Assembly (NCBI GenBank): GCA_029060065.1 | Contig: JAIDUT010000043.1 | Span: 1-42,159 of the forward strand | Direction: 5' to 3' | DNA: 42,159 bases | DNA from: Clostridia bacterium | GTDB taxonomy: Bacteria; Bacillota; Clostridia; Christensenellales; UBA3700 | Part shown: piece after piece, positions 18,579 through 27,911 of the stretch | How the letters are laid out: each line of letters starts with the position of its first letter | Numbering within the stretch: position 1 is the first letter of the stretch | Notes under the pieces: model-generated | The model's database searches: none | Told to the model about the DNA's origin: nothing | The model's input: only the letters and a program-made list of their open reading frames with translations | Program-made: the position numbers and the translations under genes

Positions 18579-19394
18579 TCAGCCTCTCAAATTACATTTC
18601 TGCTCATGTTCGCGATAGAACTTCGACCTAGTCATTGCTTCGTCGAAATCTACTTTGTGTCCGTCAAATTCAGGACCGTCTACGCAAGCGTACTTGGTTT
18701 GTCCGTCGACGGTAAGTCTGCAACCGCCACACATTCCCGTGCCGTCAACCATAATTGTGTTCATGGATACGACGGTAGGTATATTGTACTTCCTCGTCAA
18801 TTCGCTGACGTTTTTCATCATAATCATAGGACCTACGACGAGTACGCAGTCTATCTTGTCGCCCGCGTCGATTCTCTCTTGCAAAACCGTGGTGACAAAT
18901 CCCTTGGTACCCATAGAGCCGTCGTCCGTTGAGATATACACGTTTTCGCAATTAGCCTTAAACTCGTCTATATCAAAGAGCAAATCCTTCGTTCTTGCGC
19001 CCATAATAACGTCGCTTTTCAAGCCCTTAGACTTGCGGAGTTTTGCCTGCGGATATATTACCGCGCAACCTATACCTCCGCCGACAAGCACTAAATTCTC
19101 GTATTCGTCAAGGTCGGTCGCATTGCCGAGAGGTCCTACCAATGCAAATAACTCGTCGCCCTCTTTGAGCATAGCCATTCTATGCGTAGAATAACCTACT
19201 TCCTGCACTAGAAGAGTTATGGTTTCTTTCTCTCTGTCATAGTCGCAAATAGTGAAGGGAACTCTCTCTCCCCCTTCTTCGACTATAACTATTACAAATT
19301 GCCCCGGCAAGCAATGCTTGGATACTACGGGCGTGTGCACGACGTATTTTTTTACTCTTGGAGCTACGTCATAAATCTTTATAAGTTTGTTCAT
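18579..19394 (-). CDS. nfnA: NfnA: NADH-binding subunit of NADH-dependent ferredoxin:NADP+ oxidoreductase
   Basis: A 271-residue ferredoxin-reductase-type flavoprotein similar to PyrK/SudB. An FAD-binding barrel (RVPFTICDYD) is followed by an NAD domain with LVGGGIGCAVIYPQAK and a C-terminal [2Fe-2S] motif MCGGCRLTVDGQTKYACVDG. AGGAG lies seven nt before ATG 19394. It is coupled to nfnB. The complex would provide NADPH for ilvC, aroE and other reductive steps; that link is inferred from general metabolism, not from shared regulation. Confidence 0.9.
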   Translation of the reverse strand: MNKLIKIYDVAPRVKKYVVHTPVVSKHCLPGQFVIVIVEEGGERVPFTICDYDREKETITLLVQEVGYSTHRMAMLKEGDELFALVGPLGNATDLDEYENLVLVGGGIGCAVIYPQAKLRKSKGLKSDVIMGARTKDLLFDIDEFKANCENVYISTDDGSMGTKGFVTTVLQERIDAGDKIDCVLVVGPMIMMKNVSELTRKYNIPTVVSMNTIMVDGTGMCGGCRLTVDGQTKYACVDGPEFDGHKVDFDEAMTRSKFYREHEQKCNLRG

Positions 19395-19411
19395 TTTACT
19401 TCTCCTAATAA

Positions 19412-19445
19412 GATTGAGATTTCTCCGCTACGGTCGAAATGACAT
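19412..19445. repeat. short dispersed repeat, copy 7
   Basis: GATTGAGATTTCTCCGCTAC followed by GGTCGAAATGACAT, a short copy in the nth-nfnA gap, within 17 nt of the nfnA start. Confidence 0.75.
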
Positions 19446-19492
19446 CTACTATTTACTTCTTTTATTACTAGCTCGAATATCAATACTACTCT

Positions 19493-20131
19493 CTAGTTTA
19501 GATACATTCTGCAATAATCGCTTATCCGACACTCATTACACTTGGGACTTCTTGACGAACAAGTATACCGTCCGTGATGTATCAGTAAGTGATGAGCATG
19601 CGACCATTTGTCTTTAGGAATAATCTCCATAAGGGCTTTTTCTACTTTAAGCGGGTCGTCGCTGTCGCAAAAGCCTATGCGATTGGCAAGTCTTAAAACG
19701 TGAGTATCTACCGCTATGGCGTCACCGCCGAACGCCACTGCGTACACTACGTTAGCCGTCTTTTTCCCAACTCCTGCCAAAGTCATAAGTTCTTCGATAG
19801 AGGCAGGTACGTTTCCGCCGAACTTAGTTACTATATCGCGACTTGCGGAGATTATATTATGCGCTTTGTTGCGGTAAAAACCGCAAGAAAATATATACGG
19901 AGCAAGGTCCTCGTCTTCAAGCTCGGCAAACTGATATGGCGTATTATATACCTTAAATAGTTTTTCCGTAACTTGATTTACTCGCTTATCGGTGCATTGC
20001 GCCGACAAGATTACCGCAACCAACAACTCAAACGGCGTGCCGTATTTCAACTCGCATTCGGCGTTGGGGTGCATTTGCTCCAATTTATCGAGCATATCGG
20101 CTATCTCTTCTTCTGAAAACTTCTTTGCCAT
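19493..20131 (-). CDS. nth: endonuclease III (DNA glycosylase/AP lyase)
   Basis: Removes oxidised pyrimidines in base excision repair. It is a 212-residue helix-hairpin-helix protein with LAGVGKKTANVV (catalytic Lys124), Asp142 in AVDTHVLRLANR, and a C-terminal [4Fe-4S] motif C-x6-C-x2-C-x5-C (CSSRSPKCNECRISDYC). All key residues are present. Its ribosome site is weak (AAAG) and it begins 21 nt after dapL, so it may depend on read-through or coupling. Confidence 0.95.
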   Translation of the reverse strand: MAKKFSEEEIADMLDKLEQMHPNAECELKYGTPFELLVAVILSAQCTDKRVNQVTEKLFKVYNTPYQFAELEDEDLAPYIFSCGFYRNKAHNIISASRDIVTKFGGNVPASIEELMTLAGVGKKTANVVYAVAFGGDAIAVDTHVLRLANRIGFCDSDDPLKVEKALMEIIPKDKWSHAHHLLIHHGRYTCSSRSPKCNECRISDYCRMYLN

Positions 20132-20152
20132 ATGTATCTTTAGTCGAAAAGC

Positions 20153-21331
20153 CTAACTATTCTCTAAAATCCTCTTGACCGCTTCGAGCGTAGTTTCTCT
20201 GTCTCCAAAAGCCGTCAGACGGAAATACCCCTCGCCCATTTCGCCAAAGCCTGCGCCGGGAGTGCCGACTACGTTTGCCTTAGTAAGCAAGTGGTCGAAG
20301 TATTCCCAACTCGTCATACCCTTAGGACACTGTAACCATATATACGGAGAGTTGATACCGCCCGTATGCCAAATTCCCTTTTGCTCAAGCGCTTCGTGAA
20401 TAATACGCGCGTTTTCCTTATAGTATGCGATATTGGCGCGGATTTGTTTTTGTCCTTCCTTAGAAAATACCGCTTCTGCGCCTTTTTGAATTATATAAGG
20501 TACGCCGTTGAACTTTGTGCATTGACGTCTATTCCAAAGTTTGTTGAGTGGCGTATTGTCAAAGACAAGTTCTTTTGGCACAACGGTATAACCGCATCTT
20601 GTACCCGTAAAGCCTGCCGTCTTGGAAAAGGAACAAAACTCGATTGCGCAAGTTCTCGCTCCCTCGATTTGCAATATGCTCGTAGGCAATTTATCGTCTC
20701 CTACAAATGCCTCGTATGCGCTGTCAAATATAATCAAAGCCTTTTGCTTATTTGCGTAATCTACCCACGCCTTTAGCTCCTCGCGTGTATAAACTGAGCC
20801 TGTAGGATTGTTGGGCGAACAAATATAAATTATATCCGCCTTATAGTTTTCGTCGGGCATTGGCTTAAAGCCGTTGGCTTGATTACCCTTTGCGACGTCT
20901 ATTTTTCTGCCTGCCATAACGTTGGTATCAACGTATGCAGGATATACGGGGTCAGGTATCAAAACCTTATTCGACGGATGCAAAATATCCAAAATATTGC
21001 CGAGGTCGCTCTTTGCGCCGTCGCTTATAAAGACCTCGTCGGAAGATACTTTGACGTCTTTGGTCGCATAGTAATCTACTATTGCGTTTCGCAAAAAGTC
21101 GTGACCTTGCTCGGGACCGTAGCCTTGGAAAGTTTCCTTTACTCCCATTTCGTCAACTGCTTTGTGCATTGCTTCAATTACTGCGGGAGCAAGCGGTAGC
21201 GTTACGTCGCCTATACCAAGTCTATACACTTTCACGCCGGGATTAACGGCCTGAAATTCCTTTATCTTTTTTGCTATTGTAGAAAACAGATAGCTATCTT
21301 TTAAGTCCAAAAAATTGTTGTTGATTTTCAT
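20153..21331 (-). CDS. dapL: LL-diaminopimelate aminotransferase
   Basis: Converts tetrahydrodipicolinate directly to LL-DAP with glutamate as donor, bypassing the succinylase and acetylase routes to meso-DAP and lysine. It is a fold-type I PLP enzyme of 392 residues with family marks RLGIGDVTLPL, FQGYGPEQGH, ICSPNNPTGSVYTREEL and the PLP lysine in FCSFSKTAGFTGTRCGY. AAAGG lies seven nt before ATG 21331. It sits between purA and nth, without other dap genes. Confidence 0.95.
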   Translation of the reverse strand: MKINNNFLDLKDSYLFSTIAKKIKEFQAVNPGVKVYRLGIGDVTLPLAPAVIEAMHKAVDEMGVKETFQGYGPEQGHDFLRNAIVDYYATKDVKVSSDEVFISDGAKSDLGNILDILHPSNKVLIPDPVYPAYVDTNVMAGRKIDVAKGNQANGFKPMPDENYKADIIYICSPNNPTGSVYTREELKAWVDYANKQKALIIFDSAYEAFVGDDKLPTSILQIEGARTCAIEFCSFSKTAGFTGTRCGYTVVPKELVFDNTPLNKLWNRRQCTKFNGVPYIIQKGAEAVFSKEGQKQIRANIAYYKENARIIHEALEQKGIWHTGGINSPYIWLQCPKGMTSWEYFDHLLTKANVVGTPGAGFGEMGEGYFRLTAFGDRETTLEAVKRILENS

Positions 21332-21362
21332 ATCTATACCTTTATTTATAATATCAATATAA

Positions 21363-22652
21363 TTACTTGATTTTACTCTCTTTCATTACGACGTATTCTT
21401 CTCTCTCTGCGCCTACCGACACGTATGTAATAGGACAGTCTACCGCCTTTTCGAGATACTCAATATAAGCCAACGCTTGCTTTGGCAAATCGCTAGGCTT
21501 TCTGCAAGAAGATATGTCGCAATTCCAGCCGTCCATATACTCGAATATCGGAGTAGCAATTCTCAATTCCTCACCGCTTGGGAAAGACGTCGTAACCTTG
21601 TCGCCCACTTTGTACGCTACACAAACGGGTATCTTTTTGAGATACGACAATACGTCGAGTTTGGTAAGAGCAAGTTCTGTCGCGCCTTGCATCTCAACGC
21701 CGTACTTAGAAGCAACTACGTCGAACGCACCTACTCTTCTCGGTCTGCCCGTAGCCGCGCCGTACTCACCGCCGGCTTCTCTCAATTCCTCTGCTTCTTT
21801 GCCGAACATCTCTACAGTGAACGGTCCTTCGCCTACGCAAGAACTGTACGCTTTCATAATACCGAATACATTGTCGAGTTTGTACTTAGGAATGCCCGCG
21901 CCGATAGGAGCGTATGCCGCAATAGTATTTGACGAAGATGTATACGGATTGATACCGAAGTCAATATCTCTCAATGCTCCGAGTTGCGCCTCGAATACGA
22001 CTTTTTTACCAGCCTTAAGGCTCTCGTCCAAAAACTCGCCCGTGTTGCATACGAAAGGTTTGAGCTTACTGCCGTACTCTTCAAGCCATGCCATTATCTC
22101 GTCGACTTCAATCTTGTTGGAGCCATAGGCTTTTTGTATAAAGAGATTTTTCCACTCTACGATACCCTCAACTCTCTTTCTCAAAGCCTCTGGGTAGAAC
22201 AAATCGCCCATCATTATTACTTTTTTGAGATACTTGTCACCGTATACGGGAGCAATACCTCTCCTCGTAGAACCGTACTTAGCGTCTCCCAATCTATCCT
22301 CTTCCAAGCAGTCCTGTCTTACGTGATACGGCATACAAATTACCGCGCGAGAACTTATCTTGAGATTGTCGGGAGTTATCTTGACGCCCTTTTCCGTAAG
22401 TCTGCCCATTTCTCCGACAAGGTGTTGCATATCTATTACCATACCGTTGCCCATTACGTTGACTACTTCCGGACGCAAAATTCCCGACGGAATAAGGTTG
22501 AGAATAAACTTTCCAAGATGATTAATAACCGTGTGTCCGGCATTATTACCGCCTTGGTATCTTACTACAACGTCATAGTCGCTAGACACCAAGTCTACCA
22601 TTCTGCCTTTACCTTCGTCACCCCAGTTGATTCCTACTATTGCTGTTAACAT
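21363..22652 (-). CDS. purA: adenylosuccinate synthetase
   Basis: GTP-dependent first step from IMP to AMP. The 429 residues have the P-loop GDEGKG at 11-16, catalytic Asp12, and RYQGGNNAGHTV. The opening NWGDEGKGRMVD differs from the commoner QWGDEGKGKIVD but keeps every catalytic position. Later GATGRPRRVGAFD with the IMP-site arginines is intact. AAGGAG lies 11 nt before ATG 22652, a long spacing. The 199-nt gap before it holds short repeat copy 8. Together with guaA it covers both IMP exits except GuaB and PurB. Confidence 0.94.
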   Translation of the reverse strand: MLTAIVGINWGDEGKGRMVDLVSSDYDVVVRYQGGNNAGHTVINHLGKFILNLIPSGILRPEVVNVMGNGMVIDMQHLVGEMGRLTEKGVKITPDNLKISSRAVICMPYHVRQDCLEEDRLGDAKYGSTRRGIAPVYGDKYLKKVIMMGDLFYPEALRKRVEGIVEWKNLFIQKAYGSNKIEVDEIMAWLEEYGSKLKPFVCNTGEFLDESLKAGKKVVFEAQLGALRDIDFGINPYTSSSNTIAAYAPIGAGIPKYKLDNVFGIMKAYSSCVGEGPFTVEMFGKEAEELREAGGEYGAATGRPRRVGAFDVVASKYGVEMQGATELALTKLDVLSYLKKIPVCVAYKVGDKVTTSFPSGEELRIATPIFEYMDGWNCDISSCRKPSDLPKQALAYIEYLEKAVDCPITYVSVGAEREEYVVMKESKIK

Positions 22653-22758
22653 TATTTCGTATTCTCCTTTTCGCTATTGCGAATAAACTTTATCTATATT
22701 GTTTTATCTTTATATGTCATCTTTAGCGCATCCAAGAAGTCAGTATCCATATTACTTT

Positions 22759-22802
22759 GATTGAGATTTCTCCACTGCGCTTCGCTCCGGTCGAAATGAC
22801 AC
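22759..22802. repeat. short dispersed repeat, copy 8
   Basis: GATTGAGATTTCTCCACTGC, then GCTTCGCTCCGGTCGAAATG and ACAC, a full-length copy in the guaA-purA gap. Confidence 0.8.
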
Positions 22803-22851
22803 ATTGCATCTTTCAGCCAAAATCAAATGGCGAAAGAATAAGTCTTACACC

Positions 22852-24387
22852 TTATTCCCACTCGATTGTAGCAGGCGGTTTCGATGTGATATCGTAGGCG
22901 ATTCTATTGATATGCTTTACCTCGTTGACAATCCTAGTGGAAATCTTTTCGAGTACGTCGTAAGGTATCCTTGCCCAGTCTGCCGTCATAGCGTCTACGG
23001 AAGTTACTCCTCTCAAGACCAGCGTATAGTCGTACGTACGGCTATCGCCCATTACGCCTACGCTACGCATATCGGTGAGTACTGCAAAGTACTGCCAAAT
23101 CTTGTCGGCAAGTCCGTTGAGTTTGATTTCTTCTCTGAAGATATAGTCAGCTTCTCTCAAAATCTCCAACTTGTCCTCGGTGATATCGCCTATTATTCTT
23201 ATTGCAAGTCCGGGACCGGGGAAAGGCTGACGCATAACAACGTCGTGAGGCAATCCCAATTCAAAGCCGACTTTGCGAACTTCGTCCTTAAACAAATCTC
23301 TAAGCGGTTCTACAATTTCTTTGAAGTTGACTACGCTTGGAAGTCCGCCTACGTTGTGGTGAGATTTGATTACCGCGCTACTGCCAAGTCCCGATTCGAT
23401 TACGTCGGGATAAATCGTACCCTGTACGAGATAATCTACGGCTCCGATTTTCTTCGCTTCTATCTCAAATACGTCTATAAACTCTTTGCCTATAATCTTT
23501 CTCTTCTTCTCAGGGTCTTTTACTCCGCTTAACTTCTCCAAAAATCTCTTCGATGCGTCTGCAAGTATGACGTTCATACCCATATCATCTTTGAATACTT
23601 TCATTACTTCCTGAGCTTCGTTCTTTCTCAAAAGACCGTGGTCAACGAAGATACAGGTAAGTTGGTCGCCTACTGCTTTGTGAATAAGCGTTGCGGCAAC
23701 TGCGGAATCAACGCCACCGCTAAATGCGCAAAGAACTTTCTTGTCGCCAATCTTAGCTTTAAGTTCTGCGACGGATTTATTGACAAAGTTGGACATCGTC
23801 CAATCGCCCTTTGCCTTGACGATATTGTATAAGAAGTTCTTGAGCATGTCCAAGCCTTGATGCGTGTGCATAACTTCGGGATGGTATTGCATACCGTAGA
23901 TACCCTTTTGCTTGTTTTCAAAAGCCGATACCTTACAAGTAGCGGTGCTTGCCGTTACTTCAAAGCCCTCCGGAAGCTGTGCAACGTGGTCGGTATGGCT
24001 CATCCAGCAAACTCCCGTTTTGTCCAGACCTTTGAATAGCAAACTATCGGTATTGTAATTTGCTTCCTGTCTGCCGTATTCTCTCTTCTCAGCGTGTTCT
24101 ACCTTACCGCCGAGCGTGTGCGCTATGAGCTGACAGCCGTAGCATATTCCGAGTACGGGAACGCCAAGTTCAAAAATCTCCTTATCAATTCTCGGCGCGC
24201 CTTCTTCGTATACGCTGTTGGGTCCGCCGGTGAAAATAATACCTATAGGATTAAGCGCCTTAATCTTCTCTATTGAGATTGTGTATGGATACATCTCGCA
24301 ATACACGTTATGTTCTCTTACTCTTCTCGCGATAAGTTGGTTGTATTGACCGCCAAAGTCGATTACCAATACTTTTTCATTAGTCAT
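22852..24387 (-). CDS. guaA: GMP synthase (glutamine-hydrolysing)
   Basis: Aminates XMP to GMP. The class I amidotransferase domain (1-195) has nucleophile Cys82 in GICYGCQL and the [10 protein letters not shown] triad residues. The ATP-pyrophosphatase domain has the PP-loop [13 protein letters not shown], and the C-terminal dimerisation domain ends PPATIEWE as in the family. At 511 residues it is complete. I use ATG 24387, GGAG eight nt upstream; a TTG two codons earlier is only three nt from that site. It starts 15 nt after the P-type ATPase, so both share a transcript. Confidence 0.95.
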   Translation of the reverse strand: MTNEKVLVIDFGGQYNQLIARRVREHNVYCEMYPYTISIEKIKALNPIGIIFTGGPNSVYEEGAPRIDKEIFELGVPVLGICYGCQLIAHTLGGKVEHAEKREYGRQEANYNTDSLLFKGLDKTGVCWMSHTDHVAQLPEGFEVTASTATCKVSAFENKQKGIYGMQYHPEVMHTHQGLDMLKNFLYNIVKAKGDWTMSNFVNKSVAELKAKIGDKKVLCAFSGGVDSAVAATLIHKAVGDQLTCIFVDHGLLRKNEAQEVMKVFKDDMGMNVILADASKRFLEKLSGVKDPEKKRKIIGKEFIDVFEIEAKKIGAVDYLVQGTIYPDVIESGLGSSAVIKSHHNVGGLPSVVNFKEIVEPLRDLFKDEVRKVGFELGLPHDVVMRQPFPGPGLAIRIIGDITEDKLEILREADYIFREEIKLNGLADKIWQYFAVLTDMRSVGVMGDSRTYDYTLVLRGVTSVDAMTADWARIPYDVLEKISTRIVNEVKHINRIAYDITSKPPATIEWE

Positions 24388-24402
24388 GAACAAAACTCCT
24401 TA

Positions 24403-27400
24403 TTATTTTTTATTGTCAAATCTGTTAAAGAACTCTTTGACCTTGTTTTTCTCTTTGTTGATAAAGCCTCCAGTCTCCTTGAAGAGAGCTTTGAACGCTT
24501 CTATTTCCACACGCATCAACGCCATTATAGGCACTATGCAAATTATTATTATCGTAAGTTTGATTATCATATCCGGATACAGCGATACCAAAGAGAACTT
24601 CTCACTCAAGAAAGAATTGCTTACCACGAATATGAAAGCTACAAGCAATAGCGCAAGCATAAATATCTTGTCTTTGGTATACGGCATACATACCTGAACC
24701 AAAACTATATAGGATACCGACGCGGTGATAAATACGCTCATTGTGGATATTTGCGGTGATACGTCAAAACCTATGTCGTTGTACATATAACATACGAGTA
24801 TGATTGCAAACGCGACCGTAAGTCCTGCCGGTAAGGCTCGCTTAAACACTTTACTTAAGAAGTTGCCCTTTACTCTTCTGTCGTTTGGCTCAAGCGCCAA
24901 GATGAACGACGGTATACCTACAAACAACGCGTTGATAAGCGTAAGCTGAATAGGCTCGAATGGATACGTCGCGAATTGGAACAAAATAAGTAGCAATGAC
25001 AGTACCGCGCTGAATGTCGTCTTGACTAGGAAGAGCGACGAAGCTCTTTCGATATTGTTGATAACTCTTCTCCCCTCGCTCACGACGCTCGGTAACGCCG
25101 AGAAGTCGGAGTCTAGCAAAACGAGTTGAGCAACGTTACGGCTCGCATCCGAACCGCTTGCCATAGCTATAGAGCAGTCGGCTTCTTTGAGCGCCATAAC
25201 GTCGTTGACGCCGTCGCCCGTCATACCCACCGTATGTCCGTGAGCTTTGATTGCCGCAACGAGTTCTTTTTTCTGACTAGGCGTAACTCTGCCGAATACG
25301 GTATACTTCTCTACGGCTTCGTATATTTTTTCCGTCGTGTCTAAATCTACCGACGCGTCGACGTACTTTTCCGCATTCCTAAGTCCAGCTCTCTCTGCTA
25401 CCTTAGACACCGTCAAAGGATTGTCGCCCGAGATAACTTTGAGTTCGACGCCCTGCTGTTCAAAATAATCAAAGGTCGCAGGCGCCGTGCTTCTTATTTT
25501 GTCGCTCAACACTATTAGCGCGATAAGATTCATTTGATTTGGGTCCATCTGGGAGTCTTTGAGTTCCTCACTCGTATTAACGAGTACTAAAACTCTGTAA
25601 CCCTGCATAGCGTATTCGTTGACGTTACGCTCGACTAGGTCGTATCTCTCTTTGAGTACGAACTCCGGCGCTCCGACTATGAACGAACCGACGCCGTCAA
25701 AACTTGCTCCGCTCCACTTTCTTGCCGAAGAGAACGGCATAAGTTTTGTAACTTTGAACGTTTCATTAGAGGAGAAGTACTCTTGGCACGCTTCAAAAGT
25801 AGCGTTATTTGCGCCAAGCGCTTTGACCATATTCGCCATTATATCGTCCGCAGAACCGCACATAGACGAATATACGTGAACTGTTTCTACCTGCATCGTA
25901 CCTTCGGTGATAGTACCCGTCTTGTCAAGACAAAGCACGTCTACTCTCGCAAGCGCTTCGATTGAATACAAATCCTGTACGAGAGTACGCTTCTTGGCAA
26001 GTCGAATGATACCCAAAGCCAACGCTATAGACGTCAACATTACCAAACCTTCGGGAATCATACCGATGACGGACGATACCGTACTGGTGACTGCGCCGGA
26101 AGTACTTGTCGAATACTTCATATTGGTGAAGAACATCGCAATTCCCAATGGGAAGATAATTATGGTAGCTATTCTGATAATCCAATTTATCGAACGCATA
26201 AGTTCCGACTTGGACTTCTTAAACTTCTTTGCGTCGCTCATAAGCTTTGACGCATAAGTATCTTCTCCGACTGCTATAACTCTTGCTCTGCAAGTACCGG
26301 CTTGAATAAAACTACCCGACATCAACTGATCGCCAAGTCCTTTATGTATATCATCCTGCTCGCCCGTAAGAAGCGATTCATTGGCTTCGCATTCTCCGCT
26401 AACGACTATGCAGTCCGTAGGAATTTGACTTCCTTGCTTAAGTATGATTATATCGTCGATTACTATTTGGTCGGTAGATATACTGACGACCTCGCCGTTA
26501 CGCACGGCTTCTATCGACGGAGCGGATACCAAGGTCAGTTTGTCAAGAGCGCGCTTAGAACGTATCTCTTGGAAAATACCAATGACAAGATTTACTAGCG
26601 CAATGCCAGCAAATAGCATATTCTTTATCTGTCCGTTGAAAACGATAAGTAGACATACGAGGAAGATATTTACCAAGTTAAAGAGCGTAAATATATTGGA
26701 CGTGAAAATTTTAAGATAAGACTTTGAGATTGTATTGTCCTGATAGTTGGTCATTCCTCTCAACTGCCTTTCTTCAATTTGTTCGTCGTTAAGTCCTTGC
26801 TTTGCAGTAGTTTCTGCGTGTACAAACTCTAAAGTCTTGTACTGCTTTGCTTTTTCTTTTAACGTTTTTGCTCTTTGCTTTTCATATGCCTTTTTAGCAG
26901 ACTTCTCGGCTTTCTTTTGCGCTTTTAAGTCAACTTTTGAGTCATTATCGGATTCTTGTGTGTTATCCTCGACAGTTTGTGCTTTCTCGTCCGACTCATC
27001 GGCACTTTGGATTTCCAAAGACTTCTTTTCTTCCAAAACCTTTTTCGCGTCTTGCTTTTCCGCATTGTTTTCCACGACAGGACTAGCCTCCGCCTTGTCG
27101 GCGACAGCCGTCTTATCGTCAACCTTTTTCTCTTCAGAAGGCTTAGCTTTGGCGACTACCTTTTTAACAACAACTTTTTTGACGGTTTTGCCTTCGGCGT
27201 TGACGTACGTAGTTTCTGTAACGTTAGGCGTAGCAGTAGCAGACGTAGCAGAAGAAGCGCTTTTGACCTCTTCACCCGCGTTTTCGTTACCTTCGGGTTT
27301 TTTCACTACTTTTTTGACAACTTTCTTTACTACGACCGTCTTTTTCGGCGCGTCGGTATTCGTGTTATCACTTGCGGAATTATCGCTTGCTTTTTTTACG

Positions 27401-27498
27401 GTTTTGGTCGAAGAAGCCGAGCCTGCGCCTTTAGCAGTCTCTTGATTGTCAAACATAGACATCTGTTCTACGTTGATTTTTTTGTTTTTCTCCGCCAT
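24403..27498 (-). CDS. cation-translocating P-type ATPase (CtpE-like) with long charged N-terminal extension
   Basis: A 1031-residue membrane pump. The core from about residue 240 has TGE at 378-380, IPEGL at 481-485 in the membrane, phosphorylated Asp525 in DKTGTITEGTM, and TGDGVNDVMALKEAD, with about ten membrane segments. The IPEGLVMLTSIALALG segment resembles CtpE-type pumps, some of which move Ca2+; the ion is not proven here. Residues 1-230 are soluble, rich in Lys, Ala, Glu, Ser and Val, with repeats such as VVVKKVVKKVVKK at 55-67 and 106-115. This extension is not part of the P-type family. AAGGA lies seven nt before the ATG. guaA follows in 15 nt. Confidence 0.88.
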   Translation of the reverse strand: MAEKNKKINVEQMSMFDNQETAKGAGSASSTKTVKKASDNSASDNTNTDAPKKTVVVKKVVKKVVKKPEGNENAGEEVKSASSATSATATPNVTETTYVNAEGKTVKKVVVKKVVAKAKPSEEKKVDDKTAVADKAEASPVVENNAEKQDAKKVLEEKKSLEIQSADESDEKAQTVEDNTQESDNDSKVDLKAQKKAEKSAKKAYEKQRAKTLKEKAKQYKTLEFVHAETTAKQGLNDEQIEERQLRGMTNYQDNTISKSYLKIFTSNIFTLFNLVNIFLVCLLIVFNGQIKNMLFAGIALVNLVIGIFQEIRSKRALDKLTLVSAPSIEAVRNGEVVSISTDQIVIDDIIILKQGSQIPTDCIVVSGECEANESLLTGEQDDIHKGLGDQLMSGSFIQAGTCRARVIAVGEDTYASKLMSDAKKFKKSKSELMRSINWIIRIATIIIFPLGIAMFFTNMKYSTSTSGAVTSTVSSVIGMIPEGLVMLTSIALALGIIRLAKKRTLVQDLYSIEALARVDVLCLDKTGTITEGTMQVETVHVYSSMCGSADDIMANMVKALGANNATFEACQEYFSSNETFKVTKLMPFSSARKWSGASFDGVGSFIVGAPEFVLKERYDLVERNVNEYAMQGYRVLVLVNTSEELKDSQMDPNQMNLIALIVLSDKIRSTAPATFDYFEQQGVELKVISGDNPLTVSKVAERAGLRNAEKYVDASVDLDTTEKIYEAVEKYTVFGRVTPSQKKELVAAIKAHGHTVGMTGDGVNDVMALKEADCSIAMASGSDASRNVAQLVLLDSDFSALPSVVSEGRRVINNIERASSLFLVKTTFSAVLSLLLILFQFATYPFEPIQLTLINALFVGIPSFILALEPNDRRVKGNFLSKVFKRALPAGLTVAFAIILVCYMYNDIGFDVSPQISTMSVFITASVSYIVLVQVCMPYTKDKIFMLALLLVAFIFVVSNSFLSEKFSLVSLYPDMIIKLTIIIICIVPIMALMRVEIEAFKALFKETGGFINKEKNKVKEFFNRFDNKK

Positions 27499-27560
27499 TT
27501 CTATATCCTTATTTGCTTAAAATATATCTCAAATTATTTTATAAAATAATTAGTAACTAA

Positions 27561-27589
27561 ATGATAACATATTGAAAAATCTATGTCAA
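27561..27589 (-). promoter_or_regulatory. promoter of the P-type ATPase-guaA transcript
   Basis: TTGACA at 27584-27589 and TATCAT at 27561-27566 with a 17-bp spacer, leading to a leader of about 55 nt. The flanking region 27590-27717 is very AT-rich and nothing else is recognised in it. Confidence 0.75.
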
Positions 27590-27717
27590 ATATATTTTAT
27601 AATTATTACATATATTTGCGTACGCATTAAAATTATCAAATCTATATGAAAATTACAGTAATTATCACCTACTACAATTTGTACCAGAATAATTAAATTT
27701 TAATATTAAATCGAATA

Positions 27718-27910
27718 TTGAACAATGTTCAGTATTGGAATAATACGTAAAACAATCGACACATATCTGATATTTTACATTAAAATTTAATTATACTTTA
27801 CTTAGCTACAAATAAATAAAGCGGATTAGTCTAACGCTACTCCGCTGAAATATATTTCACTTATTTTCTCAATCCACTTATCAATTATTTACCAACTGAA
27901 CAATGTTCAA
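27718..27910. repeat. 193-bp element with inverted ends between tyrA and the ATPase
   Basis: TTGAACAATGTTCAGT at 27718-27733 and ACTGAACAATGTTCAA at 27895-27910 are inverted copies (15 of 16), each itself containing the palindrome GAACAATGTTC. Similarity between the arms goes on inward with gaps (AGTATTGGAATAATA against AGTTGGTAAATAATT). The intrinsic terminator at 27810-27846 lies inside. The right end is one base from the tyrA stop codon. No open frame is present, so it resembles a small non-autonomous element. Confidence 0.6.
27810..27846 (-). terminator. intrinsic terminator of the aromatic operon
   Basis: Read on the minus strand: AGCGGA-G-TAG, loop CGTTAGA, CTA-A-TCCGCT, then TTTATTTATTT. 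It lies 65 nt past the tyrA stop and separates the aro operon from the ATPase promoter. Confidence 0.75.
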
Positions 27911-27911
27911 A

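Noticed and set aside
22852..27498. Long plus-strand open frames opposite guaA and the ATPase.
   Set aside because: They mirror clearly recognisable minus-strand genes, lack ribosome sites and have unlikely compositions.
27720..27908. GAACAATGTTC as a LexA (SOS) box.
   Set aside because: The Firmicute box has GAAC and GTTC separated by four bases; here there are three. The sites are not placed over the nearby promoter and flank no SOS gene.
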